DNA from: Luidia sarsii
Taxonomy: Eukaryota; Echinodermata; Asteroidea; Paxillosida; Luidiidae
Assembly (NCBI GenBank): GCA_949987565.1
Contig: OX465120.1
Location: forward strand, 8,880,587-8,944,586
Length of the DNA stretch: 64,000 nucleotides
Reading direction: 5' to 3'
Of the stretch, positions 11,455-23,470 are shown piece by piece; positions within the stretch are counted from its first letter, which is position 1, and each line of letters starts with the position of its first letter. Below the pieces are notes generated by a model. The model searched no databases. It saw only the letters and a list, made by a program, of their open reading frames with translations, and was not told the origin of the DNA. A program made the position numbers and the translations under genes.

Positions 11455-12902
11455 ACGGAGACAGAATGGGGAGAGTAGGGGGGGGGTAGGGAGGCAGAGG
11501 GGAGGTAAAATGGGGAGAAGCGGGCAGAGGGGAGGCAGAATGGGGATTTTTGGGGAAGAGGGGGGCAGAGTGGAGGCAGAGTGGGAGACAGAATGGTGGA
11601 GAAGGGGGAAGAGGGGGAGGCAGAGGGGAGGCAGAATTGGGGAGAGGGGGCAGAGGGGAGAGTAGAGGGGAGCCAGACGGGGATCCAGAGGGGACCCAAA
11701 GAGGAAGCCAGAGAAAGGCAGAGAGAGCCAGAGGGGAAACAGAGGGGAGATAGATGTGGATGTACATACAAGGAAAGGGACAGAGAGGTAGGCAGATGGA
11801 AAGTTAGGTGGTAGGCAGAAGAGGGGAGGGGGCAAATGAGAAGGTAGAGGGGCGAAAAAGGGAGTCATGGGGTAGGCAACAGAGGAGACAGAGGGGTAGG
11901 GAAGGGGTGCAGAGTGGAGCCAGGGTGGGAGGGAAGAGCCAGCGGAGACAGACGGGGATAAGAAAGGGGATGCAGAGAGGGACCCAGAGATGGAGCCAGA
12001 GGGGGAGCCAGAGATGGAGTCAGAGGGCGAGCCAGAAATGGAGCCAGAGGGGAGACAGAGATGGAGCCAGAGGGGGAGCCAACGATGGAGCCAGAGGGGG
12101 AGCCGGAGATCGAGCCAGAGGGGGAGCCGGAGATTGAGCCAGAGGGGGAGCCAGAGATGGGGCCAGAGGGGGAGCCAACGATGGAGCCAGAGGGGGAGCC
12201 GGAGATCGAGCCAGAGGAGGAGCCGGAGATGGAACCAGGGGGAGGCAGAGATAGAGCCAGGGGGAGCCAGAGGGGGAGCCAGAAAGGAGCCAGATACGGA
12301 GCAAGAGGGGATCGAAAAGGGAGCCAGAGATGGAGCCAGAGATGGAGCCAGAGGGGGAGCCAAAAGGGAGCCAGATATGATGCCAGAGGGAGACAGAGAT
12401 GGAGCCATAGGGGAGCCAGAGGGGGAGCCAGAAGGGAGCCAGATGTGATGCCAGAGGGGAGCCAGATGGAGCCATAGGGGAGCCAGAGGGGGAGCCAGAG
12501 GGGAGCCAGATGGAGCCAGCGGGAGCCAGAGATGGAGCTAGAGGGGGAGCTAGAGGGGGAGGCAGAGATGGAGCCAGATATGGAGCCAGAGGGGAGCCAG
12601 AGATGGAGCCATATTTTGAGCCAAAGGTGAGCCAGAGGGGAGCCAGAGATGGAGCCAGAGGGGGAGTCAGATGGGGAGCCAGAAGGGAGCCAGATGTGAT
12701 GCCAGAGGGGAGACAGAGATGGAGCCATAGGGGAGCCAGAGGGGGAGCCAGAGGGGAGCCAGAGATGGAGCCAGATATGATGCCAGAGGGAGACAGAGAT
12801 GGAGCCAGAGGGGGAGCCAGAGGGGGAGCCAGATATGGAGCCAGAGGGGGAGCCAGAGATGGAGCCAGAGGGGAGCAAGATATGGAGCCAGAGGGGACAT
12901 AA
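11455..12902 (+). repeat. Minisatellite array 2
   Basis: Same order of sections as array 1. It contains GGAGCCGGAGATCGAGCC variants and many GAAGGGAGCCAGAT(A)TGATGCC units that are rare in array 1. It ends at GGGACATAATAGATCC before the next core. Confidence 0.88.
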
Positions 12903-13255
12903 TAGATCCATAAATCAATCGATGCATTTGTCAGACATTACCAAATCCCGACTTATGGCCTTGCATTATCCATTATCGGTATTATTGATTTCATCCATTT
13001 CAAATTATAATGCATGAAACCGAGGGACATGTGGGTTTGCCGTCGGCTTTTAAGATGACTCTGCAGTTTCATCTCCAACAAAAAGCCAAGCCAACCCATA
13101 TATTCAGCTTTTGGATCATAGACGAAGCTTGATCTGGTTTTCGTTTATAAAAGACCACCAGTAGGTGATCGGTGTTTTATTTCCTTCTGTGCGCTGTTGA
13201 TATTTCCGGCGCAGGATAATGCATTCAGTCCCATCTCGTCAGCGCTGCAATAATG

Positions 13256-14943
13256 GAGACGGAATGGGGAGAGGGGGCTGTGGGAGAGGCAGAGGGGAGG
13301 CAAAATGGGGAAAGGCGGGCAGAGGGGAGGCAGAATGGGGAAGAGGGGAGCCAGATGGGGAGGCAGAGTGGGAGACAGAATGGGGGAGAAGGGGGAAGAG
13401 GGGGAGGCAGAGGGGAGGCAGAATTGGGGAGAGGGGGCAGAGGGGAGAGTAGAGGGGAGCCAGACGGGGATCCAGAGGGGACCCAAAGAGGGAGCCAGAG
13501 AAAGGCAGAGAGAGCCAGAGGGGAAACAGAGGGGAGATAGATGGGGATGTACATACAAGGAAAGGGACAGAGAGGTAGGCAGATGGAAAGTTAGGTGGTA
13601 GGCAGAAGAGGGGAGGGGGCAAATGAGAAGGTAGAGGGGCGAAAAAGGGAGTCATGGGGTAGGCAACAGAGGAGACAGAGGAGTAGGAAAGGGGGATGCA
13701 GAGTGGAGCCAGGGGTGGGAGGGAAGAGCCAGCGGAGACACACGGGGATAAGAAAGGGGATGCAGAGAGGGACCCAGAGATGGAGCCAGAGGGGGAGCCA
13801 GAGATGGAGTCAGAGGGCGAGCCAGAAATGGAGCCAGAGGGGCGACAGAGATGGAGCCAGAGGGGGAGCCAACGATGGAGCCAGAGGGGGAGCCGGAGAT
13901 CGAGCCAGAGGAGGAGCCAGAGATGGAACCAGGGGGATGCAGAGATAGAGCCAGGGGGAGCCAGAGATGGAGCCAGAGATGGAGCCAGAGATGGATCCAG
14001 AGGTGGATCTAGAGATGGAGCCGGAGATGGAGCCAGAGGGAGCCAGAGATGGTGCCAGAGGGGGAGCCGGAGATCGAGCCAGAGGAGGAGCCAGAGATGG
14101 AACCAGGGGGAGGCAGAGATAGAGCCAGGGGGAGCCAGAGATGGATCCAGAAGTGAGCAAGATATAAAGCCAGAGGTTAGCCAGAGATGGAGCCAGAGAT
14201 CAAGCCACTGATGTAGCCAGAGGGGGAGCCAGAGATGGATCCAGAGATGGATCCAGATATGGATCCAGAAGTGGATCCAGAGATGGAGCCAGAGATGGAG
14301 CTAGAGGGGGAGCCAGAAGGAAGTCAGAGATGGAGCCAGAGGGGGGCGAGAGATGGAACCACAGGGTAGTCAGAGATGGAGCCAGAGATGGAGCCAGAAG
14401 GGGAGCCAGAAGGGAGTCAGATATGGAGCCAGAGATGGATCCAGAGATTGAGCCAGAGGGGGAGCCAGAAAGGAGCCAGAGATGGAGGCAGAGGGGGAGC
14501 CAGAGGGGAAGCCAGAGGGGGAGCCAGAGGTGGAGCCAGAGGGGAGCCAGAAAGGAGCCAGAGATGGAGGCAGAGGGGGAGCCAGAGGGGGAGCCAGAGG
14601 GGGAGCCAGAGATGGATCCAGAGATGGATCCAGAGATGGATCCAGAGATGGAACCGGAGATGGAGCCAGAAGGGAGCCAGAGATGGAGCCAGAGGAGGAG
14701 CCAGAAGGGAGCCAGAGGGGGAGCCAGAGATGGATCCAGAGATGGATCCAGAGATGGATCCAGAGATGGATCCGGAGATGGAGCCAGAAGGGAGCCAGAG
14801 ATGGAGCCAGAGGAGGAGCCAGAAGGGAGCCAGAGGGGGAGCCAGAGATGGAGCTAGAGAGGGAACCAGAGGGGAGCCAGAGATGGAGCAAGAGGGGAGC
14901 CAGAGATGGAGCCAGAGATGGATCCAGAGGGGATATAATAGAT
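13256..14943 (+). repeat. Minisatellite array 3
   Basis: Same order of sections. It is distinguished by runs of GATGGATCCAGA units at about 14220-14280, 14605-14650 and 14720-14775. It ends in GATATAATAGATCC. Confidence 0.88.
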
Positions 14944-15291
14944 CCATAAATCAATCGATGCATTTGTCAGACATTACCAAATCCTGGCTTATGGCCTTGC
15001 ATTATCCATTATCGGTATTATTGATTTCATCCATTTCAAATTATAATGCATGAAACCGAGGGACATGTGGGTTCGCCGTCGGCTTTTAAGATGACTCTGC
15101 AGTTTCATCTCCAACAAAAAGCCAAGCCAACCCATATATTCAGCTTTTGGATCATAGACGAAGCTTGATCTGGTTTTCGTTTATAAAAGACCACCAGTAG
15201 GTGATCGGTGTTTTATTTCCTTCTGTGCGCTGTTGATATTTCCGGCGCAGGATAATGCATTCAGTCCCATCTCGTCAGTGCTGCAATGACG

Positions 15292-16495
15292 GAGACGGAA
15301 TGGGGAGAGAGGGGGGATGGGGAGGCAGAGGGGAGGCAAAATGGGGAGAAGCGGGCAGAGGGGAGGCAGAATGGGGAAGAGGGGGGCAGAGTGGAGGCAG
15401 AGTGGGAGACAGAATGGGGGAGAAGGGGGAAGAGGTGGGGGGGGGGCAGAGGGGAGGCAGAATTGGGGAGAGGGGGCAGAGGGGAGAGTAGAGGGGAGCC
15501 AGACGGGGATCCAGAGGGGACCCAAAGAGGAAGCCAGAGAAAGGCAGAGAGAGCCAGAGGGGAAACAGAGGGGAGATACATGGGAATGTACTTACAAGGA
15601 AAGGGACAGAGAGGTAGGCAGATGGAAAGTTAGGTGGTAAATGAGAAGGTAGAGGGGCGAAAAAGGGAGTCATGGGGTAGGCAACAGAGGAGACAGAGGG
15701 GTAGGCAAGGGGGGTGCAGAGTGGAGCCAGGGGTGGAGGGAAGAGCCAGCGGAGACAGACGGGGATAAGAAAGGGATGCAGAGAGAGACCCAGAGATGGA
15801 GCCAGAGGGGGAGCCAGAGATGGAGTCAGAGGGCGAGCCATAAATGGAGCCAGAGGGGAGACAGAGATGGAGCCAGAGGGGGAGCCAACGATGGAGCCAG
15901 AGGGGGAGCCGGAGATCGAGCCAGAGGGGGAGCCGGAGATGGAACCAGGGGGAGGCAGAGATAGAGCCAGGGGAAGCCAGAGATGGAGCCAGAAGTGAGC
16001 CAGATATAAAGCCAGAGGTTAGCCAGAGATGGAGCCAGAGATCAAGCCACTGATGTAGCCAGAGGGGGAGCCAGAGATGGATCCAGAGATGGATCCAGAT
16101 ATGGATCCAGAGATGGAGCCGGAGATGGAGCCAGAGGTGGAGCCAGAGGGGGAGCCAGAAGGAAGTCAGAGATGGAGCTAGAGGGGGGCGAGAGATGGAA
16201 CCACAGGGTAGTCAGAGATGGAGCCAGAGATGGAGCCAGAAGGGGAGCCAGAAGGGAGTCAGATATGGAGACAGAGATGGAGCCAGACGGGAGCCGGAGA
16301 TTGAGCCAGAGGGGGAGCCAGAAGGGAGCCAGATATGGAGCAAGAGGGGGATCCAAAAGGGAGCCAGAGATGGAGGCAGAGATGGAGCCAGAGGGGGAGC
16401 TAGAGGGGGAGCCAGAGGGGGATCGAGCCAGAGGGGGAGCCAGATATGGAGCCAGAGGGGAGCCAGAGGGAGCCCGAGGGATCCAGAGGGAGCCA
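15292..16495 (+). repeat. Minisatellite array 4
   Basis: This is the shortest array. It is almost superimposable on the beginning and end of array 5 (GCGAGAGATGGAACCACAGG, then GGATCCAAAAGGGAGCC, then GAGCCCGAGGGATCC), so arrays 4 and 5 are a recent duplicate pair. Array 5 has an extra GAGATGGAGCCA block. Confidence 0.88.
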
Positions 16496-16845
16496 AAAAT
16501 CAATCGAAGCATTTGTCAGACATTACCTTATCCCAGCTTATGCCCTTGCATTATCCATTATCGGTATTATTGATTTCATCCATTTCAAATTATAATGCAT
16601 GAAACCGAGGGACATGTGGGTTCGCCGTCGGCTTTTAAGATGACTCTGCAGTTTCATCTCCAACAAAAAGCCAAGCCAACCCATATATTCAGCTTTTGGA
16701 TCATAGACGAAGCTTGATCTGGTTTTCGTTTATAAAAGACCACCAGTAGGTGATCGGTGTTTTATTTCCTTCTGTGCGCTGTTGATATTTCCGGCGCAGG
16801 ATAATGCATTCAGTCCCATCTCGTCAGCGCTGTAATAACGGAGAC

Positions 16846-18345
16846 AGAATGGGGAGAGGGGGGGGGATGGGGAGGCAGAGGGGAGGCAAAATGGGGAGAA
16901 GCGGGCAGAGGGGAGGCAGAATGGGGAAGAGGGGGGCAGAGTGGAGGCAGAGTGGGAGACAGAATGGTGGAGAAGGGGGAAGAGGGGGAGGCAGAGGGGA
17001 GGCAGAATTGGGGAGAGGGGGCAGAGGGGAGAGTAGAGGGGAGCCAGACGGGGATCCAGAGGGGACCCAAAGAGGAAGCCAGAGAAAGGCAGAGAGAGCC
17101 AGAGGGGAAACAGAGGGGAGATAGATGGGGATGTACATACAAGGAAAGGGACAGAGAGGTTGGCAGATGGAAAGTTAGGTGGTAGGCAGAAGAGGGGAGG
17201 GGGCAAATGAGAAGGTAGAGGGGCGAAAAAGGGAGTCATGGGGTAGGCAACAGAGGAGACAGAGGGGTAGGCAAGGGGGGTGCAGAGTGGAGCCAGGGTG
17301 GGAGGGAAGAGCCAGCGGAGACAGACGGGGATAAGAAAGGGGATGCAGATAGGGACCCGGAGATGGAGCCAGAGGGGGAGCCAGAGATGGAGTCAGAGGG
17401 CGAGCCATAAATGGAGCCAGAGGGGAGACAGAGATGGAGCCAGAGGGGGAGCCAACGATGGAGTTAGAGGGGGAGCCGGAGATCGAGCCAGAGGGGGAGC
17501 CGGAGATGGAACCAGGGGGAGGCAGAGATAGAGCCAGGGGGAGCCAGAGATGGAGCCAGAGATGGAGCCAGAGGGGGAGCCAGAGATGGAGCCAGAGGAG
17601 GAGCCAGAGATTGAGCCAGAGATGGAGCCAGAGTTGGAGCCAGAGATGGAGCCAGAGGGGAGCCAGAGATGGAGCCAGAGATGGAACCAGAGGGGAGCCA
17701 GAGATAGAGCCAGAGATGGAGCCAGAGATGGAGCCAGAGGTGGAGCCAGAGGGGGAGCCAGAAGGGAGTCAGAGATGGAGCCAGAGATGGAGCTAGAGAG
17801 GGAACCAGAGGGGAGCCAGAGATGGAGCCAGAAGTGAGCCAGATATAAAGCCAGAGGTTAGCCAGAGATGGAGCCAGAGATCAAGCCACTGATGTAGCCA
17901 GAGGGGGAGCCAGAGATGGATCCAGAGATGGATCCAGATATGGATCCAGAGATGGAGCCGGAGATGGAGCCAGAGGTGGAGCCAGAGGGGGAGCCGGAAG
18001 GAAGTCAGAGATGGAGCCAGAGGGGGGCGAGAGATGGAACCACAGGGTAGTCAGAGATGGAGCCAGAGATGGAGCCAGAGGGGGAGCCAGAAGGGAGTCA
18101 GATATGGAGACAGAGATGGAGCCAGACGGGAGCCGGAGATTGAGCCAGAGGGGGAGCCAGAGGGGGAGCCAGAAAGGAGCCAGATATGGAGCAAGAGGGG
18201 GATCCAAAAGGGAGCCAGAGATGGAGGCAGAGATGGAGCCAGAGGGGGAGCTAGAGGGGGAGCCAGAGGGGGATCGAGCCAGAAGGGGAGCCAGATATGG
18301 AGCCAGAGGGGAGCCAGAGGGAGCCCGAGGGATCCAGAGGGAGCC
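16846..18345 (+). repeat. Minisatellite array 5
   Basis: Closely matches array 4 at both ends but contains an additional block of GAGATGGAGCCA units at about 17545-17760. It is followed by the last core copy, which does not restart a minisatellite but runs into the unique body of the parent element. Confidence 0.88.
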
Positions 18346-19965
18346 AAAAATCAATCGAAGCATTTGTCAGACATTACCTTATCCCAGCTTATGCCCTTGC
18401 ATTATCGGTATTATTGATTTCATCCATTTCAAATTATAATGCATGAAACCGAGGGACATGTGGGTTCGCCGTCGGCTTTTAAGATGACTCTGCAGTTTCA
18501 TCTCCAACAAAAAGCCAAGCCAACCCATATATTCAGCTTTTGAATCATAGACGAAGCTTGATCTGGTTTTCGTTTATAAAAGACCACCAGTAGGTGATCA
18601 GTGTTTTATTTTCTTCTATCCACTGTTGATATTTCCGGCGCAGGATAATGCATTCAGTCCCATCTCGTCAACGCTGCAATAACGCTTTCCGTTTCTTGAC
18701 AAAAGACGGGAAAAATACCTATAATATAATTATAAGCGATGATTGGGAGACAGAAATCGGTCTCCCAATTCCAGGGGTTCAGTATCTTTTTCCGAGAATG
18801 TATCTTTGTTAAATCTGTTATAATCGTACGAGTAAACCCTCGACTAGGACTGTCCTGGGGTCACTCCGCCTTCCGATAGGAAACTGCACTGCTGGCATCC
18901 TGTGCGTCTCTCCGTTCCCCTCTTCGGTTAAAGTAAACTCCCCAAAGTCAGACGGAGCTGACCGAGGGAAGTCACTCCGAAGGGTAAGCTGGTTCTGTTT
19001 GCTTTTACGCCGCATCAGCTTTGACTTCTTCTTCTCCTTCTTCTACTTTGTATTCTCCTTACCTTCCTTGTCACCTTCCTCCGTCTTCATCTTAAAATCC
19101 ATCGATTGCAATCGGAGCTGATTATCATGAATTGTGGACCCACATCGTTTCTAAAAACGGGGTCTTTGAATGCTTACCGTAATGATGATACGATGCTTAA
19201 AACAACCTTGGGGTACAATATTTCATTTCGTGCGTGATTCTTAATGCAGAATGTCAGGGGCATAATAAATCGGAAGGTGAGAGTAACAGATACGTGGGTG
19301 ACAGACAGAGGACAAAATGGATAACCTGTAGGATGGGATCAAAGGGAATGGCAGGGGTTTGTGTAACGATCAGGCAGTGGAAGGTAAATATAACATGAAA
19401 GGGTGAACGAGAGTGAGTGAGGGGTGAACACCAAATGACCTTGGGGACATTGGGTTGGCAAAGTGGACTGCGGCGGTTGCCCTGCTCGACATAATACGCA
19501 TTGAGTGTTCCCCTTTATGCACGGCCTAATCCCTATTCAAGCCTGTGACATTCCCTTTCAGTGTCCATTGCATGGTGAAGCCTTGTGACAAAAATAAGCA
19601 GGTCGGGCAGGAGCAAATTGAAATGACAAACGTTTTTGGCATCAGGCATCGAGCAACACACGGAAAACTCAGTGCTTATTATGTCGAACTGGGCAACCTC
19701 AATGAATTACATTCTCCTGGACAGAAATTACATAATGGTATATCTATGAAGACAAAGGAGAACATAAGAGAGCCTCTATATCTTTCGGAACAGCAGAGCA
19801 ATGGGCTTATTTCTATGTAAAGGTAATTATGGACAAATACGAAGAAAAAGAGCTTCTAAATATTTTGGAACACCAGAGCATATGTATATATAGGGCTTTT
19901 CCGAATAAATCCATGAGACAAAGGCTTGTCCAAAAGGACGAACACAATTCCTGCAGATTTCCCCA
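18345..19965 (+). mobile_element. Unclassified element X, copy 1 (core + body)
   Basis: The last satellite core continues into a ~1.3-kb body that reappears at 26.1-27.6 kb in the same orientation. Shared landmarks are GCTGGCATCCTGTGCGTCTCTC, GCCCTGCTCGACNTAATA, TTCAGTGTCCATTGCATG-like and TTCCGAATAAATCCA. On the minus strand both copies keep traces of a related reading frame (ETHRMPAxQ..GRxSDxR). The copy is interrupted by stops. The class of element is not recognised; a non-autonomous DNA or Helitron-like element that seeded the satellite is one possibility. Confidence 0.55.
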
Positions 19966-22660
19966 ACCAGCTGTAATCACCACGCATTGCAGCGTGCGTT
20001 TACACTGACCGCAGGATCTGATGTAGCAACAAAAGCGCCGCGTTTACACTGAATCCTGAACCCGCAGTGAACCCGCAGTGATCGCGCGTCGAGCAATGGA
20101 AGCAGTCTCCAAAGGTTATTCACGTAGGTTAGTAACACTAATTCGTCCAAGTAATCTTCAAAATAACCGGTACGGGTTGTACAATGTGGTTCACATGACC
20201 ACGTAGGAAGGAAGATCGGATCATGAACAAGCATAACGTCGTACGCGCTAACTGGACAACTTTTACTGGCTGACCCTGCGTGTTTAGGACATTTTACCCC
20301 AAAATGTACGTAGTCCTTGTCCGATCGTAACATTACCCTAGCGTGGGAAACAAAAATTCATTGGAGTAAAAGACATTTAAATATTGGTTCACATCTCTGA
20401 AAATAAAAAGTACATTAATAAGGAAATGAGGAGCAGGAACCGAATAAAAGTGACAGCAGCCTATACGATACTGATGGCAATGGTGACGTTGAAGCCCCTT
20501 AAAACGGGACTTTATTATTGGAAGGTTAACAACCAGTCAACACATGTCTTCAAGGAAAACAATCCATCCACATTATTTAAATATTAATTTGTAGTATTAA
20601 ATACCATTTGTGCTTGAACAAAATGAGTTTTTCATTCAGAAGAGCTACTGCCACGATACCTTTTTTGGCCTCTTTTTTATAAATCAAAGAAAGGTGTAAA
20701 TTATTTGTATATAAGTATATCTGCTTAAAAAGGAAATATTTCAACCAATTGTGGCATTTTTACCCACAAACATTGACAAAATCTGATGGAAGGCCTGTGT
20801 CTGTCTGCATATCCAGAAACAAAACTGTTTCATTAATAAATAAATAGTGTTTCCAATAGTAGTTAGATATAATTCACCATCTGCACTGTGCTATGTTAGG
20901 AGTAATTATGGACATCAAATCAATAATTTCTCACCACAACTTAGTCGAGAAATGTCATGCAGGTCAGTTAGAGAGCAACTTACACCCCTCTATCAACCAA
21001 TGCATTAATCTGGGTAAAAAGACCCATTTTCACTTGGACGACTCGGATATTTGTGTCGGGAATTTCCCACCTTTCGTCCAGAGAAACGAAAACACATGAC
21101 CTGAGTATTACTGACATAACTTCAATACCAATCATCAAACTCAAAAGTGGTTTCTTAATAAGACAACTAAGATACATTGGAATAAATGAAGCAACACAAC
21201 ACGAGTGTGCAGACAAGCTTATTGACATGACGGCACGGCGTAATGGATGGTCTAGTTCCCATTGGCAGCAATGAGCATAGAATTGTCTAATGAGAAAATT
21301 AAGCAACCTGACCATAGCTTACCCAGCATACATAACAGAAGGCCTTTTACAGACGGATTGGTTGATCGGACTTAAACGAGACCTAATTTCCTCCCAACCC
21401 ATTGACCTGCATGTATTGTTACATCAAATACAATGACACTTGTGAAGGCTTAATCTGGCGTGCGAGTTGAGGCCACGGGGGACGAACTATCGTGCTGTTC
21501 TATTCAGGGACACGACCCGCACAAACTTCAAACATTGTGTTGACCTCCACAGGAGCGACACCTTTTTGGCCGCTTTCCCTTTTTAATTAAAAAAGCCTTC
21601 CAACTTGTGGACATAAGATTTGAAATGCAAATCTCCTTGAAAAGTAAATATATCAAGTTTAAAATACTGGGCAAGGACTGTTCAAGTAACCATCTGCATT
21701 TGATGGATAGCATCACGTTCGGAGGAAAGGCCTGGTTTTGTCGAACGAGTGAATTGTTGTGAAGGGATTTCACATGCATTCGGAGGCATTCAAGGCTCCG
21801 ATACTTTAAAGTTGGCCACTTACATGTTCCGTTTGTTGATTTTTGACTGCAGAATATATGCCTTTAATAAAATAATTATAAAACAACTAAAGTATTCTGT
21901 TTATGACAACAATGACGATCAAAAATCGTTTTAACAGAGCGCCTTGGCCGAATCGAGGTAAGGATGAATCACGTCATAATGCTATACAATGACCCAGTAA
22001 CGTCCATCTTGGGAGTCCCCGTGTGCGTGTACGTGACAACAGGTGGCCATAGTGGATACGTGCTAGTTCCAAGTTCCTAAGTTTATTCGTGTTAAGTTTC
22101 AGTTACAGAGTGATAACTAGATACTATTTCCTCTTAATACATTGCTACCACTATGCAGGATGCCACACTCGTGTGTGGTTAATGGTTAAAGTTGAACAAC
22201 CAGCAATAATCCGTGACTATTCTTACTGTATTTTCAACACGACGAAAGTGGGTCCGCTTCGTAAAGAACGCCCTGTGACTGAAAGGCTTCAATTTAAAAG
22301 GCTTTTAAAATGCTTCACTATGCCATGGTATGAGTCTGAGCGTGGAGCTGGTCTGAGTAACTTGGACCTTAATACGTTTTTACATTCAAATCACAGCAAG
22401 AAAAAAAAACAACGAGTACATGGCTATTAACAAAGCCCTCTCATAACAACCAGGAACATGAAAAAGTTGAAATCGGTTTAATTCTGAAATGGTTAGAAGC
22501 CCACTTCAAATCAAATAACGAAATTGAAAACTGACATGATTTAATTTCTTAACCAACTTGAAGAATGGCGAAGATAATTTGACTGGACCGGGACTTGAGC
22601 CAGAAACTTCAGTCTGTTTCATCGTGCAAGCTTCAGTCTGTTTCAATCGTGCAAGCTTTA
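19965..22660. other. Intergenic stretch without recognised gene
   Basis: Open frames of up to about 120 codons occur but none shows a known motif, splice-consistent neighbours or a paralogue in the window. Near 19985-20080 there are several GCGTTTACACTG motifs, which recur at 31140-31215, suggesting another dispersed short repeat. Around 22575-22600 the minus strand carries a tRNA B-box-like GGCTCAAGTCCCGG, also seen near 45115. Confidence 0.4.
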
Positions 22661-23470
22661 CTGACTACAATTACCAAAATGCAATCTCTAAATTTAGTGG
22701 GTTGATGTTTCGATCCTAGAAGGACCTTTCTCAAACGCAGAGTGACAAGGACAAAACAGATCCATGTTCACGAATGAAGGGGGAAGAGAGTGAATATGAC
22801 AAGGGTGAGAAACAAAGGACAAAGAAGAAAGCTGGTAGGGTGAGATCAAAGGGAAGGGCAAGGAGTAGGGTAGGAACTGGTGAGAAGAGGGGGGGAAAAG
22901 ATAAAAAAACAGAAGTGTGGAGGAGTGAACACAAAAGCAGGATTATCAAAAAGCAAGTATGGTGTTAGTCATTACCCTCCTGGATGTTGAGACCATGTGG
23001 TTGAATAGTCCGAAAACACTTCATCCACATTTTCTCACGGCTAAGCCGGACAGCATTACTACGATGACCAAATGATTCTATGCCCAGTACACTCATATCT
23101 GACATCGAGTGATACTCATTTTACCTGTTTTGATTGTAGACCTATGGCCATAATTAAATATTTGGTGTTTTTGGTCTCGCCAACATACTGAATATTACAA
23201 ACTCTACAAGAGATGAGGTATATGATGTTTGAGGTGGTGCAAGTGATAGAGCCATAGGTCGTGTCGGTAGTTCCCGGAAAATAATGTCCATTGAAAGAGT
23301 CTATTTCCTTGGCATGTGTTTTGCAATCAGTGCGATGGAAGTGTACACAATTGAGTGGGAGGTGAAGTGTCCGAAAGGGGAACCTCTGCTCGGACAATTA
23401 AGTCACGCAGGTCACAAAGTGAGAACTATAGCTTCTGGCAACCAAGTTACTGGCCAAGACTCGAGCTCGT
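22660..23470 (-). mobile_element. Penelope-like retroelement fragment 2 (endonuclease part)
   Basis: The minus strand from about 23400 to 23110 encodes CKTHAKEIDSFNG..., then TSNIIYLISCRVCNIQYVGET, the zinc-binding and GIY-YIG endonuclease region of Penelope-like elements. The tail to about 22680 matches the tail of fragment 1. The downstream part of the endonuclease is truncated after GETKNT. No RT remains. Confidence 0.75.

Larger units (their letters stand above)
8560..18690 (+). repeat. 10-kb higher-order satellite: ~350-bp core alternating with purine-rich minisatellites
   Basis: Six copies of a core (about 8560-8815 partial, 11105-11455, 12902-13256, 14943-15292, 16495-16846, 18345-18685) are separated by five minisatellite arrays. 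The landmark GATATTTCCGGCGCAGG recurs at about 8756 (variant), 11401, 13199, 15234, 16784 and 18628, giving periods of roughly 2645, 1798, 2035, 1550 and 1844 bp. Each array begins with GGCAGAATGGGG-type repeats, passes through a ~250-bp semi-unique stretch ending near GAGACAGACGGGGATAAGAA, and ends in 11-12-bp GAGATGGAGCCA/GAGGGGGAGCCA units. Long open frames here on both strands are by-products of the 12-bp unit, not genes. Confidence 0.92.

Noticed and set aside
11347..18400. Minus-strand frames ending ...GNINSAQKEIKHRSPTGGLL that recur in each satellite unit
   Set aside because: The recurrence simply follows the core repeat. The upstream part is minisatellite, and in the last core the same place has a stop (NINSG-stop).
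22089..22430. 113-codon open frame
   Set aside because: No recognisable motif, no splice partners and no paralogue; consistent with chance in AT-rich DNA.
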